Assembly (NCBI GenBank): GCA_937872925.1
Contig: CALMUT010000228.1
Location: 1 to 64,000, forward strand
Origin: an uncultured Myxococcales bacterium
GTDB lineage: Bacteria; Myxococcota_A; Polyangia; Polyangiales; Polyangiaceae
DNA: 64,000 nucleotides
Direction: 5' to 3'
Positions 54,493 to 62,658 of the stretch are shown piece after piece. The notes beneath the pieces are model-generated. The model did no database searches. It was given only the letters and a program-made list of their open reading frames with translations, and was not told where the DNA came from. The position numbers and the translations under genes were made by a program. The number at the start of each line of letters is the position of its first letter. The stretch's first letter is position 1.

Positions 54493-55731
54493 GTGCGACT
54501 TGTGTCCGAACGCCGGGATCGCTGGGTTGCTTGGGTCACCACCTGGGCCGCGTACGGCACGTACTACACTGGCCGCAAGGGCTTCAGTGTCGCCAAGAGT
54601 ACGCTGCACGACAGCCTTGGCGTTTCGACCCAGGTGCTGGGTTTCATCGACACGGCGTACCTGGTCGCCTACTCCGTCGGCCAGTTCGGCAGCGGGTACC
54701 TGGGCGATCGCATCGGCGCCCGGCGCTTGGTTAGCTTTGGCATGCTGCTGTCGGCGGCCTGTTGCCTCGCCTTTGGAGCTTCGAGTGCGGCCGGGCTATT
54801 CGTTCTCTTCTTCCTGATCAACGGCTTCGCGCAGTCCACGGGCTGGCCCGGAACGACGCGCGCCATGGCGGAATGGACCACCTTGGACAACCGGGGCACG
54901 GTCATGGCGTTCTGGGCGACGTGCTACCAGGTGGGGGGCATTGTCGCGACCGCCATGGCCGCCTTCTTGCTCGGGCGCTTCGGCTGGCGCTGGGCGTTCT
55001 TTGGTCCTGCGCTGGGGCTTGTGATCGTGGCAGCCGCGGTATTCCTCTTGCTCAAGCCCGGTCCGTCACGCACGCGCAGCGCGGACGCCTCGCACAGCCC
55101 GACAAGCGATGACATTGCGCAGCGGCGCGCAGCTCAACGAGAAATGCTGCGCCACCCGCTGCTGTGGTGCTACGGCGCCAGCTACTTCTGCATCAAGTTC
55201 ATCCGCTATGCGCTTCTGTTTTGGCTGCCGTTCTTCTTGGCGAAAGCACGCGGCTTCGGCGAGGAACAAGCAGGCTACGTCTCCACATCCTTCGAAATAG
55301 GTGGCATCGTCGGGGTCGTCCTGATCGGCATCGCCTCGGACCGTGTGCGGCGTTTTTCGCGCTCGCTCTTGGCAGCCGCCGCTCTAGTTGCCCTTGCCTG
55401 CGCAGTGGTGCTGTTCACCCAGCTAGAGGCAACCAGCACTTGGTCAAACGTCTTGGGGTTGGCGTTGATCGGCGGCGCGCTCTTCGGCCCGGACGCCCTA
55501 CTCTCGGGGGCGGCAGCCCAGGATGCCGGAGGTCGTCACGCCGCTGCCATGGCGACGGGGTTCGTCAACGGGATGGGTTCAGTGGGCGCGGTGCTCCAGG
55601 GGCTTTTGGTCCCTTGGATGAGCGAACGCTACGGTTGGTCGAGTCTTTTTTCGGTGTTTGTTGGACTGGCGCTGCTTGCAGCCCTCTTCCTCTTGCCCAC
55701 GCTCCGGACCCGAGCGGCGGAGAAGGCCTAG
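54493..55731 (+). CDS. MFS transporter, OPA (organophosphate antiporter)-like
   Basis: About 412 residues, twelve predicted helices. The N-terminal AAYGTYYTGRKGFSVAK, LGFIDTAYLVAYSVGQFGSGYLGDRIGARR and the NGFAQSTGWPG motif match the OPA family (GlpT/UhpT-like). It probably exchanges a phosphorylated or carboxylated metabolite for phosphate. Start uncertain: GTG at 54493 or 54502, or TTG 54466. The 3' end overlaps bpt by 4 bp on the opposite strand. Confidence 0.8.
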   Translation: MRLVSERRDRWVAWVTTWAAYGTYYTGRKGFSVAKSTLHDSLGVSTQVLGFIDTAYLVAYSVGQFGSGYLGDRIGARRLVSFGMLLSAACCLAFGASSAAGLFVLFFLINGFAQSTGWPGTTRAMAEWTTLDNRGTVMAFWATCYQVGGIVATAMAAFLLGRFGWRWAFFGPALGLVIVAAAVFLLLKPGPSRTRSADASHSPTSDDIAQRRAAQREMLRHPLLWCYGASYFCIKFIRYALLFWLPFFLAKARGFGEEQAGYVSTSFEIGGIVGVVLIGIASDRVRRFSRSLLAAAALVALACAVVLFTQLEATSTWSNVLGLALIGGALFGPDALLSGAAAQDAGGRHAAAMATGFVNGMGSVGAVLQGLLVPWMSERYGWSSLFSVFVGLALLAALFLLPTLRTRAAEKA

Positions 55732-56483
55732 CCAGCCTCGGATTGCAGATCCTGTTTGGTTTGGAAGCGACGCCAGCGTCCATGAATGAACCGCTCGTGC
55801 GGCAGGTAGTTCGACTTGTAACGCATGGTCGTGCAATCCGCGATGTAGAGACCCAGGTACAGCCACGACAATGACCAGCGGCGACACAGCGCGAGCTGCT
55901 GCAGGATCGAGAGCGTCCCAAGACTAAGCCTTTCGTAGGCCGGGTCGAAATGACAGTAGACCGCTGACAGGGAGTTTTCGCCGCGATCCGTGACGGCCAC
56001 CCCGACCAACTCGTCACCTACGAAGTATCGCAATTCGAAACTCTCGCAGCAGCTCTCTACCAGGAAGTCCCGGTAGCCCTCAGCGTCGATGGGCGGCTGA
56101 CCATCCGAAAGCCCACGCCCGTCTTTATGCGCGTTGTAGAGGGCCACTCGGGTACTGTCGACGCGCGTCGCTCCAATCTCGATGCGTACGCTCTTGTGAG
56201 CGCGGCGTTCGATGCGACGGTGCACGCGGGATGGTTCGAACTGCTGCGCGTCTACCCGGATCGGCTCACAAGCATGACAACTGGGACAGGTTGGACGGTA
56301 CAGCAGCACGCCCTGGCGACGGTCTCCGGAGGATAGCCGCTCATCCAGCTCGCTGCGCGCCAGCCGACGCACCGGGAGGCGCAACGGAAGACGCGCCATG
56401 CGGTCCGGAAGATAGGGACACTTAGACGGTCGATCGAATACGACGAGTTCCGGGGGGATTTCCGGCAGGAGCGGGACCGCCAC
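55728..56483 (-). CDS. bpt: Aspartate/glutamate leucyltransferase Bpt
   Basis: 251 residues. It transfers Leu from Leu-tRNA to N-terminal Asp or Glu in the N-degron pathway. N-terminal CPYLP and CPSCHACEPIRV (Cys-rich), then FELRYFVGDELVGVAVTD, SLSAVYCHFDP and LYLGLYIADC-TTMRYKSNY typical of the ATE fold. Length fits the Bpt family. No clpS gene is adjacent. Overlaps the MFS gene by 4 bp in convergent orientation. Confidence 0.92.
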   Translation of the reverse strand: MAVPLLPEIPPELVVFDRPSKCPYLPDRMARLPLRLPVRRLARSELDERLSSGDRRQGVLLYRPTCPSCHACEPIRVDAQQFEPSRVHRRIERRAHKSVRIEIGATRVDSTRVALYNAHKDGRGLSDGQPPIDAEGYRDFLVESCCESFELRYFVGDELVGVAVTDRGENSLSAVYCHFDPAYERLSLGTLSILQQLALCRRWSLSWLYLGLYIADCTTMRYKSNYLPHERFIHGRWRRFQTKQDLQSEAG

Positions 56484-56523
56484 GGCACAAGTATGCCACG
56501 CGCTCGTGGCGCGCGGCAGAGGA

Positions 56524-57861
56524 CTACAGCTTTGCCCGACTCATCAGCCGTTTTCCCTGGCGCTGCGCGGCGGCGACGATGGCCTCCGCGTCGAGGGTTA
56601 ACAGCTCACCGTTGCGAACCAGCGGGCGTCCGTCCACATAGACGTGCTCCACGTCGCGGGCCTGCGTGGCGTAGACCAACGTGCCAACGGGATCATAGGC
56701 CGGAGCCACATGCACACCGTCCGTGCGGACCGCGATCAGATCCGCACGCTTTCCGAGCTCGATGCTACCGATATCTCGCTCCAGCCCCAGTAGCCGCGCG
56801 CCGTCGATGGTTGCCATGCGCAGCACTTGATCCGCCGGAAGGGCTCCAGGCCCGCTGACCGCACTGGAGAGCAACGCGGCATGGCGCAGCTCCACCCATG
56901 GGTCCAGATTGTTGTTGCAGGGCGCGCCATCCGGACCCAGGCCAACGACGATGCCCAGCGAGCGCATGGCTTGCACCTTGGCGATGCCGCTGCCCAACTT
57001 CAGGTTCGCACTTGGGCAATGCACGACCGCAACCGAATCAGCGGCAAGCCGGCGCATCTGCGCGGTGGTGAGCTGCACGCCGTGCGCAATCGACGCAAAC
57101 TTTCCGCGCATGCCCCAGCGCCGCAGCACGTCGACGTCGTCTGCGCCAAGGATCTTCCGAACCGCATCGCGCTCCCCCGCATGCTCGGCCGCATGGGTGT
57201 GGAAGCGAGCCCCCGAAGCCGCCGCACGATCGATGCTTTCGCGCACCAGCTTCTCGGTGCAAGACAGAATGAAGCGCGGAATATAGGCGTAGCTGATCCG
57301 GCCACTGGCGTGGGATCCCCAAGCTGACTGCACGCGTGCACATTCCGAAAGCGCCGCCTTGGTGGTTTGGCGCAGGCGCTTGGGCACGCCAGCGCCGGAG
57401 TCCATCAAAGTGTTGCCGCCTACGACCCGCATCCCCGACCGGACACAGGCATCAAAGACAACGTCCTGGCCGTGCACCGTGCCCAGATCCAAAATCGCGG
57501 TGGTGCCGGCAAGGATGAGTTCGGACAGCCCAAGCTCTGCGCTGGCACAAAGGCTGCGGTCATCATGGGCCGCTTCCAGGGGCCAGATGCGGCGTTTCAA
57601 CCACTCGAGGAGTGGCAGGTCGTCGGCCATGCCGCGCATGAGCGCCTGACAGAGATGCACGTGTGCCATGACCAGGCCCGGCAACACGATGCGACCGGAA
57701 ACGTCAACAACGCGCGCACCGCTCGGACGCTTCACCTTCCCGATGCCGGTGATACGTCCCTTTTCGATCAGCACGTCCCCGCGCAAGATGCGGCTGGCGG
57801 CGTCGCAGGTAACGATAGTGGCGCCCTGCAGCACCGTGCGACTGAAGGCCGCGTCCGTCAT
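56524..57861 (-). CDS. Amidohydrolase, MTA/SAH-deaminase-like
   Basis: 445 residues. Family: the metal-dependent 5-methylthioadenosine/S-adenosylhomocysteine deaminase/TrzN-like group. Motifs are HVHLCQALMRG (metal His pair, about 67-77), FHTHAAE, SIAHGV and LGPDGAPCNNNLDPW (metal Asp). It probably deaminates a purine nucleoside or base; the exact substrate is unknown. Start at 57861 overlaps the stop of cdd by 4 bp. With cdd and PNP it forms a salvage operon. Confidence 0.82.
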   Translation of the reverse strand: MTDAAFSRTVLQGATIVTCDAASRILRGDVLIEKGRITGIGKVKRPSGARVVDVSGRIVLPGLVMAHVHLCQALMRGMADDLPLLEWLKRRIWPLEAAHDDRSLCASAELGLSELILAGTTAILDLGTVHGQDVVFDACVRSGMRVVGGNTLMDSGAGVPKRLRQTTKAALSECARVQSAWGSHASGRISYAYIPRFILSCTEKLVRESIDRAAASGARFHTHAAEHAGERDAVRKILGADDVDVLRRWGMRGKFASIAHGVQLTTAQMRRLAADSVAVVHCPSANLKLGSGIAKVQAMRSLGIVVGLGPDGAPCNNNLDPWVELRHAALLSSAVSGPGALPADQVLRMATIDGARLLGLERDIGSIELGKRADLIAVRTDGVHVAPAYDPVGTLVYATQARDVEHVYVDGRPLVRNGELLTLDAEAIVAAAQRQGKRLMSRAKL

Positions 57862-58250
57862 GATTCGAATACGAAGGCGTGCGGCAGTAGCTCCGCAAGG
57901 GTGGTCTGCTCCTGAGCGCTGTCGTTGGCAACGATGACGACCGTCTCCTGGGCGAACTCGCTGAGCACCTGCCGGCACACGCCGCAAGGAAAGGTCGGCT
58001 GCGTTGCGTTGGTGTAGACCGCCACCGCGAGCACCTTGCTGCCGCCCGCCGCCACCATCGCGGACACGGCGGAACGCTCGGCACAAACCGTCGCGCCGAA
58101 CGAGGCGTTTTCGACATTGCACCCCAAGTAGGTATTGCCGTCGTCCGCGAGGAGCGCCGCACCCACTTGAAACTTCGAGTAGGGCGCGTGCGCGCGCGCA
58201 GCCACGGCCCGCGCCGCGTGAACGAGCTGGGCCAAGCGTTCTTTTGTCAC
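57858..58250 (-). CDS. cdd: Cytidine deaminase
   Basis: 130 residues, tetrameric type. Zinc and catalytic motifs: N-V-E-N-A-S-F-G-A-T-V-C-A-E-R and PCGVCRQ. APYSKFQVGAALL is the usual start of the fold. It converts cytidine and deoxycytidine to uridine and deoxyuridine. Both ends overlap its neighbours by 4 bp, so translation is coupled along the operon. Confidence 0.95.
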   Translation of the reverse strand: MTKERLAQLVHAARAVAARAHAPYSKFQVGAALLADDGNTYLGCNVENASFGATVCAERSAVSAMVAAGGSKVLAVAVYTNATQPTFPCGVCRQVLSEFAQETVVIVANDSAQEQTTLAELLPHAFVFES

Positions 58251-59083
58251 GTTCGGGTTAGCTCCGCAGTGAGCTCTAGCCAGCGCGAAAGCACGCCCAC
58301 AAAGCTTTCTCGCGACTGCTTGGCGATCTGCTCGACTTCCGCGTGATCGAGGGGCGCGCCGGACATGCCCGCCGCTAGGTTCGTGATGCAGCTCATGGCG
58401 CCCACGCGCACCCCGCGGTGTCTGAGCGCAAGCACTTCAATGACTGTACTCATCCCGACCGCATCTGCTCCCAGCGTGCGCAACATCCGGATCTCTGCTG
58501 GAGTTTCGTAGCTGGGTCCAAGCAGCGCCGCGTATACCCCCTCGCAGAGCTCCACGCTGCGCTCCTTCGCCGCGCGCCGAGCGGCTTCGCGGATGGGCAC
58601 GTCGTAGGCTTCCGTCATGTCTGGAAAGCGGGGTAGGCCCTCCGGATTGGGTCCGATCAAAGGACTGCGGGCGGTGAGGTTCAGATGGTCGGTGATCAGC
58701 ATCAGATCACCTGGGCTGAAGCTTTCGTTCACCCCGCCTGCCGCATTCGTGAGCACTACCGCACGACATCCGAGCGCGGCAAGCAGGCGCACCCCGAAGG
58801 TAGCTCGGTCGAGCGCATGCCCTTCGTATAGGTGCACGCGGCCCTGGAGGCATGCGACGCGTGCCGACCCCACACCCCCGAGACACAAGTTGCCAGCGTG
58901 CCCGACTACGGCGCTCTTCGGCATGTGCGGGATGTCGCCGTAGGAAATCTTTTGAAGACCGCTGAGTTGATCCCCAAACGCGCCAAGTCCTGAGCCCAGC
59001 ACAACGCCGACATCCGGCACGCCACATCCTGCTGCCCGAAGCGTGGCGAGTGCTTCGTCTACCTGCTGGTCCACGGACGTCAT
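58247..59083 (-). CDS. Purine nucleoside phosphorylase, PunA/XapA type
   Basis: 278 residues. Trimeric-type PNP: GSGLGAFGD near the N-terminus (phosphate loop), HAGNLCLG, VHLYEGH, TNAAGGVN, and GPSYETPAEIRMLRTLGADAVGMSTVIEV, with the usual Met/Glu substrate residues. It phosphorolyses purine nucleosides to base and ribose 1-phosphate. It is the first gene of the operon. The frame extends upstream to 59524 as antisense of another gene; ATG 59083 gives a normal protein. Confidence 0.92.
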   Translation of the reverse strand: MTSVDQQVDEALATLRAAGCGVPDVGVVLGSGLGAFGDQLSGLQKISYGDIPHMPKSAVVGHAGNLCLGGVGSARVACLQGRVHLYEGHALDRATFGVRLLAALGCRAVVLTNAAGGVNESFSPGDLMLITDHLNLTARSPLIGPNPEGLPRFPDMTEAYDVPIREAARRAAKERSVELCEGVYAALLGPSYETPAEIRMLRTLGADAVGMSTVIEVLALRHRGVRVGAMSCITNLAAGMSGAPLDHAEVEQIAKQSRESFVGVLSRWLELTAELTRT

Positions 59084-59228
59084 GCTGCTGCGACTGTAGC
59101 CGGAGGCCGCCGCTCCGTGCGAAATCCTCGCGCTTGGGCGCCGACGGCTCGGAGTGGACCTGGCCGGGGAATGCATATCCAGATTTTCGATCGCCCCGGC
59201 CGGTGCTATGGTCCGCGCCCCCAAGCGC

Positions 59229-59243
59229 CGGGAGTGTGTCCCG
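59229..59243. other. Small inverted repeat before the small basic protein gene
   Basis: CGGGA/TCCCG, 5-bp stem and 5-base loop, in the 202-bp divergent gap 59084-59285. Next to it is an AT-rich patch with TATTAA (59254-59259). A GGAG ribosome site (59273-59276) is 9 bases before the start codon at 59286. Confidence 0.35.
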
Positions 59244-59285
59244 AGCCGCGTCATATTAACTAGTAATTTTGCGGAGTTACGACTC

Positions 59286-59624
59286 ATGTCTTCGAAATTT
59301 TCGGACTTTCTGAAGGAAAACAAGCTCGACCTGCGACGCGTGTACGCCGCGTCCAAGAAGCTGGAGCAGCTCAAGATCGCCGATCGCCAGCTGAAACTGA
59401 AGAAGCGCAAGGGCGGCGACGAAAAGGAAAAAGCCGGCGAAGAAGGCGAAAAAGCCGCGCCCGCCAAACCGCGCAGCGGCCGACCCGTCACCGCCCAGCT
59501 GGTGGCCAAGGTGAACGCGGGCAAGCCCGTGTCCGGCGCCGCGAAGACTCGGCTGCTGCGAGCCGTGAATCACCTGCTTGAGCAGAAAAAGAAGAGTCCG
59601 GTCGAGCTAAAAGCGCTATTTTGA
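59286..59624 (+). CDS. Small basic protein, function unknown
   Basis: 112 residues. A helical N-terminus (SSKFSDFLKENKLDLRRVYAASKKLEQL) is followed by a Lys/Glu/Gly-rich central stretch (about 40-65) and a helical C-terminal part ending in LKALF. The segment NAGKPVSGAAKTRLLRAVNHLLEQKKK is predicted helical and basic, perhaps binding nucleic acid or ribosome. I do not recognise it by family. Start is 59286 because a GGAG site fits; the frame is open from 59154. Confidence 0.65.
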   Translation: MSSKFSDFLKENKLDLRRVYAASKKLEQLKIADRQLKLKKRKGGDEKEKAGEEGEKAAPAKPRSGRPVTAQLVAKVNAGKPVSGAAKTRLLRAVNHLLEQKKKSPVELKALF

Positions 59625-59629
59625 GCAGC

Positions 59630-59664
59630 AATGACAAAGTGACACCGATTGTCACTCTGTCATT
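59630..59664. promoter_or_regulatory. Long palindrome with TGTCA half-sites upstream of ECF gene
   Basis: 15-bp stem with one G-T wobble (59630-59644 with 59650-59664, loop CCGAT). The half-site TGACA appears twice on the left arm and TGTCA twice on the right. It ends 46 bp before the sigma gene start and begins 5 bp after the stop of the small basic protein. No T-run follows, so an operator is as likely as a terminator. Confidence 0.5.
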
Positions 59665-59669
59665 ATCCC

Positions 59670-59696
59670 GGAAATGAAAATATCCGGGGGGACGTG
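59670..59696 (+). promoter_or_regulatory. Possible ECF-type autoregulated promoter
   Basis: GGAAAT (59670-59675) and CGTG (59693-59696) with 17 bases between match the general -35 GGAA and -10 CGT pattern of ECF sigma promoters. The start codon of the sigma gene is 15 bases further. A small CCCGGA/TCCGGG hairpin (59667-59688) overlaps it. Confidence 0.3.
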
Positions 59697-59710
59697 CATC
59701 CAATCTATTC

Positions 59711-60385
59711 ATGCAGGCCACTTTGGCCCTTCAGCCCTCATTTTCGACGGGTGTGGGCAATAGATCTCGGGACTTTCGCTTGGCACTCGATGAGGAGCTC
59801 GTAGCCCGCGTCCAAGCGGGGGACATGCTCGCGTTCCGCGAGTTGTTTCGGCTCCACAAGAACAACGTCGCGCGCCTGGTGCAGCGAATGACGGGTCGCC
59901 GGAGCGACGTCGACGACCTGATCCAAGAGGTGTTTCTCCAGGTGCATCGCTCGATCGGGCGTTTTCACGGCAAGAGCCGTTTTTCCACGTGGCTTTACCG
60001 CGTCACCGTCAACGTCGTGCTCATGCATCGGCGTGCCGCTCGCAGTCGCCCCACCCTGGTCGAGCAGCCGGAAACCATGGTGCCCGAAGACAGGGAGCCA
60101 CTTCCGGACGAACAAGCCGCCCGCGCAGCGCGGGTCCGGGTCTTCGCCACGTTGCTGGAAGAGCTGAGCGAAAAGAAGCGCGTCGTGTTCATTCTGCATG
60201 AGCTGGAAGGCATGGCGGCCGCGGAAATCGCCGAAGTTGTGGAAGCGCCCGTGCTCACGGTCAGAACCAGGCTATTTTATGCTCGAAGGGAACTGGAAGC
60301 CTTGATCCGCAAAGAACCTGCGCTGGCATCCGTGCTCGCTGAGCTCGAAGCAGGCAAACGCCAAGTCGCGGAGGCAGGACAGTGA
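59711..60385 (+). CDS. ECF RNA polymerase sigma factor
   Basis: 224 residues. Region 2 includes DLIQEVFLQVHRSIGRFHGKSRFSTWLYRVTVNVVLMHRRA; region 4 includes LLEELSEKKRVVFILHELEGMAAAEIAEVVEAPVLTVRTRLFYARRELE. A short N-terminal extension (about 30 residues) precedes region 2. The GTGA overlap with the next gene, a FecR-domain membrane protein, indicates an anti-sigma or signal-transfer partner. Confidence 0.9.
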   Translation: MQATLALQPSFSTGVGNRSRDFRLALDEELVARVQAGDMLAFRELFRLHKNNVARLVQRMTGRRSDVDDLIQEVFLQVHRSIGRFHGKSRFSTWLYRVTVNVVLMHRRAARSRPTLVEQPETMVPEDREPLPDEQAARAARVRVFATLLEELSEKKRVVFILHELEGMAAAEIAEVVEAPVLTVRTRLFYARRELEALIRKEPALASVLAELEAGKRQVAEAGQ

Positions 60386-61443
60386 CTGAACCGAATCCCC
60401 CCGAATCGCAGCTACTCGATCAGCTCGCGGAAGAGTTCCGGGATGCGCCGGCTGCCGAGATTGACTTTGAGGCGCTGGAGCATCGTATCGTCGCACGGCT
60501 CGAGCAGGAGCAGTCCCGCAGCCGGCGCCGGACGATGTTTGCCGGCGGTTTGTCGCTGGCCGCGGCTGCGGCAGCTGTGCTGTTCCTGGGAAGCGCACGC
60601 ACTGCTCCGGAGCCGACTGCGGCTCCGGTCATCGTGACTGCACCGGCCGAGCGCGTCTTGTCGGGCGCGGAAGTCAACGGCAATGGCCTGTCCCGCACGG
60701 ACCGCGTCGTGGCGACAGCGACCCCCGTGCACGTCGTGCATGCCAAGCATTCCGAGTGGACCCTCGCGCCGGGTGGCAAAGCCCGCGCTCTTGAAGTTGG
60801 GGCGCGCGTAGTCGTCGCCTTGGAAAGCGGCGTGCTCGCTGCCAAGGTCGTGCCCCAAGAGAAGCCAGAGACCTTCGTGGTCGAGGCGAAAGACGCTCGA
60901 ATCGCCGTGCACGGCACGGACTTCCGCGTGGTGCTGAAGAGTGACGCCGTGTCCGTGGACGTTCGAGAAGGCGTGGTCGCCGTCGGCCCGCGCGGAGAAA
61001 AGCCGCGTTGGTTCCTGAATGCCGGCGACAAGGGCTCCTTTGATGTTTCCGGTAAGACTGGCTCCGTCGAGCGCGACTCGGCCACTGCCAGCGCAACGGA
61101 AACGATGCAGGCGCCTAGCGCCGACAACACCGCTCCCCATCGACCCGTCGTCCTAGGACCGGCCCCCTCGGCAACGGAATTGCGTGCGCTTTCCGATCGA
61201 GCTGCTTCGGTTGCGATTCAGTGTTTTGGACAACACGTCAATCTGGAAGCCGGGGTGCGCATCACGGCGAAGAGCGAGATGACCGTGCGCGTCGGACCCG
61301 ACGGACGTCTCGGTGGAGTCAGCTTCGAACCACCGCTGGCGCCGCAAGTACAGTCGTGCGTGCAATCGCGTTTGGGTGCGCCAAAGCTATCCGCGAGTCG
61401 GAACGGCGGCAAGCATCAGCAAACCGTCTGGCTGAGCCCGTAA
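60382..61443 (+). CDS. FecR-domain membrane protein, probable anti-sigma factor
   Basis: 353 residues from a GTG start. The cytoplasmic N-terminal segment (1-50) is acidic and helical, as in anti-sigma domains. One transmembrane helix (about 55-72) leads to a FecR-like domain (about 120-225, with W-T-L-A-P-G-G-K, VVEAKDARIAVHGTDFRV, VDVREGVVAV) and a C-terminal domain with a Cys pair (about 275 and 329). It likely holds the sigma factor until a periplasmic signal. Overlaps the sigma stop by 4 bp. Confidence 0.8.
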   Translation: MTEPNPPESQLLDQLAEEFRDAPAAEIDFEALEHRIVARLEQEQSRSRRRTMFAGGLSLAAAAAAVLFLGSARTAPEPTAAPVIVTAPAERVLSGAEVNGNGLSRTDRVVATATPVHVVHAKHSEWTLAPGGKARALEVGARVVVALESGVLAAKVVPQEKPETFVVEAKDARIAVHGTDFRVVLKSDAVSVDVREGVVAVGPRGEKPRWFLNAGDKGSFDVSGKTGSVERDSATASATETMQAPSADNTAPHRPVVLGPAPSATELRALSDRAASVAIQCFGQHVNLEAGVRITAKSEMTVRVGPDGRLGGVSFEPPLAPQVQSCVQSRLGAPKLSASRNGGKHQQTVWLSP

Positions 61444-61484
61444 CGTCTTCGCGGGCCGGATTGCATCGAGCAACCCGACCGTTC

Positions 61485-61895
61485 TCAGTTTTCGCGCCGC
61501 AGCACGATCGAACGAGACTCGCCCAACATCCATCGGATGCTGTGCTCGTCGTCGAGGCGGAAGTGCACCCGGTCGCTTTTGCCGTCGGGGCGCGCCACCG
61601 CAACGTAAACGTCGTTGTTGTGAGCCTGGACGACCTTGTACGCGCCGCTGCGCGGCTCTTCAGCGGGTACCGCCACCGTCACGGTGGCCCCACTGAATTC
61701 GAAGCTCGTTCCGCGAGCCCACCCGGTAGCCAGGGCCATCTCGCGGTCGTCGAAGTTTTCGACGCTTTCGCCGACCCAGCGACCCTCCAGTTTCTTCTGG
61801 ACGGGATGGCCGCACGCGGCGAGAAACGCGGCGGACAGACCAATGGCAACCAGCCTCCCCCCGCGGAACGTGTTGAATTTCCTGCGGAATTTCAT
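61485..61895 (-). CDS. Small lipoprotein, function unknown
   Basis: 136 residues. A basic n-region and lipobox LAAC (Cys about 28), then a compact beta-rich domain with LEGRWVGESVENFD at the start (the pattern of small lipocalin-like or DUF-type lipoproteins) and SRSIVLRREN at the end. Start 61895 is chosen over the frame start at 61934, since the latter adds a non-signal N-terminus. It faces the FecR gene convergently. Confidence 0.68.
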   Translation of the reverse strand: MKFRRKFNTFRGGRLVAIGLSAAFLAACGHPVQKKLEGRWVGESVENFDDREMALATGWARGTSFEFSGATVTVAVPAEEPRSGAYKVVQAHNNDVYVAVARPDGKSDRVHFRLDDEHSIRWMLGESRSIVLRREN

Positions 61896-62004
61896 GTTGT
61901 CGCCATTGTAGGATATGCACCTACATCGGTCCAAATAGACGGCGAATTCCGAGGTCAGGCACGCCGCGCCGGCGACGCGCCGACCGCGACCGTAAAACCG
62001 GAAT

Positions 62005-62655
62005 TCACCCGGGATCCCGGGCTCGGAAGTGTCGGGACGACCACCAGAACGTCGGCGCCGGCTGGTGCCAAGAGGCCCAAGACACGATGTCTCGTGAATC
62101 CACGGCGGTGCGCCGGCCAGTTTCGTTGCTGTAGATCACGATCAGCGTCCCGTCACAGGGCTGCGCCGTCAGCCGCTCCAGCTCTGCGACGTGCTCCTCG
62201 AGCAGGAATCCCTGCACCCGCAAACTGACTGGCATCCAGCGCTGGCTGCGGGGCCGGCCGTCCTCGTCGAGTTCAAGTTGCGGCGGGGGCGCGCGCAACA
62301 CCTGGAGAGAAACCGCAAGATCCGCGGTGGCCGCCATGCGGGGCGCCGCGTCCGGAAGTCCGAGCAAGCGGCGTGTGTCGACAAAGATCGGTGGCCGGCG
62401 GCCCACCACATGAGACACGGATCCTGATCCCAGGCTGATGCTGGAACCGTCGAAATACAACCGATCCCAGCGTGGCTGGCCCGCAGCCTGGCGGAGCGCC
62501 TCGCGCAAGCGCGCGGCGAACTCGAATAAGATCTGTTGTTCCGGATGAGCCAGGGAAAACACCCGCGGCTTCTGCAGCAACCAGCGCGACACGTCGTGCC
62601 AGACGCCATCGACGACGCCGCGGAGACTAGCCAGAGAAACGGGAGGTGTGGTCAC
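62005..62655 (-). CDS. Hypothetical protein, 216 residues
   Basis: No signal peptide or transmembrane segment. Helical N-terminus (1-60), then strands (RLYFDGSSISLGSGSVSHVVGRRPPIFVDTRRLLG) and a C-terminal region with a Trp-rich end (SWASWHQPAPTFWW). I do not recognise the family. It lies 3 bp after the FGE-family gene on the same strand, so the two are probably co-transcribed. Confidence 0.55.
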   Translation of the reverse strand: MTTPPVSLASLRGVVDGVWHDVSRWLLQKPRVFSLAHPEQQILFEFAARLREALRQAAGQPRWDRLYFDGSSISLGSGSVSHVVGRRPPIFVDTRRLLGLPDAAPRMAATADLAVSLQVLRAPPPQLELDEDGRPRSQRWMPVSLRVQGFLLEEHVAELERLTAQPCDGTLIVIYSNETGRRTAVDSRDIVSWASWHQPAPTFWWSSRHFRARDPG

Positions 62656-62658
62656 GAC

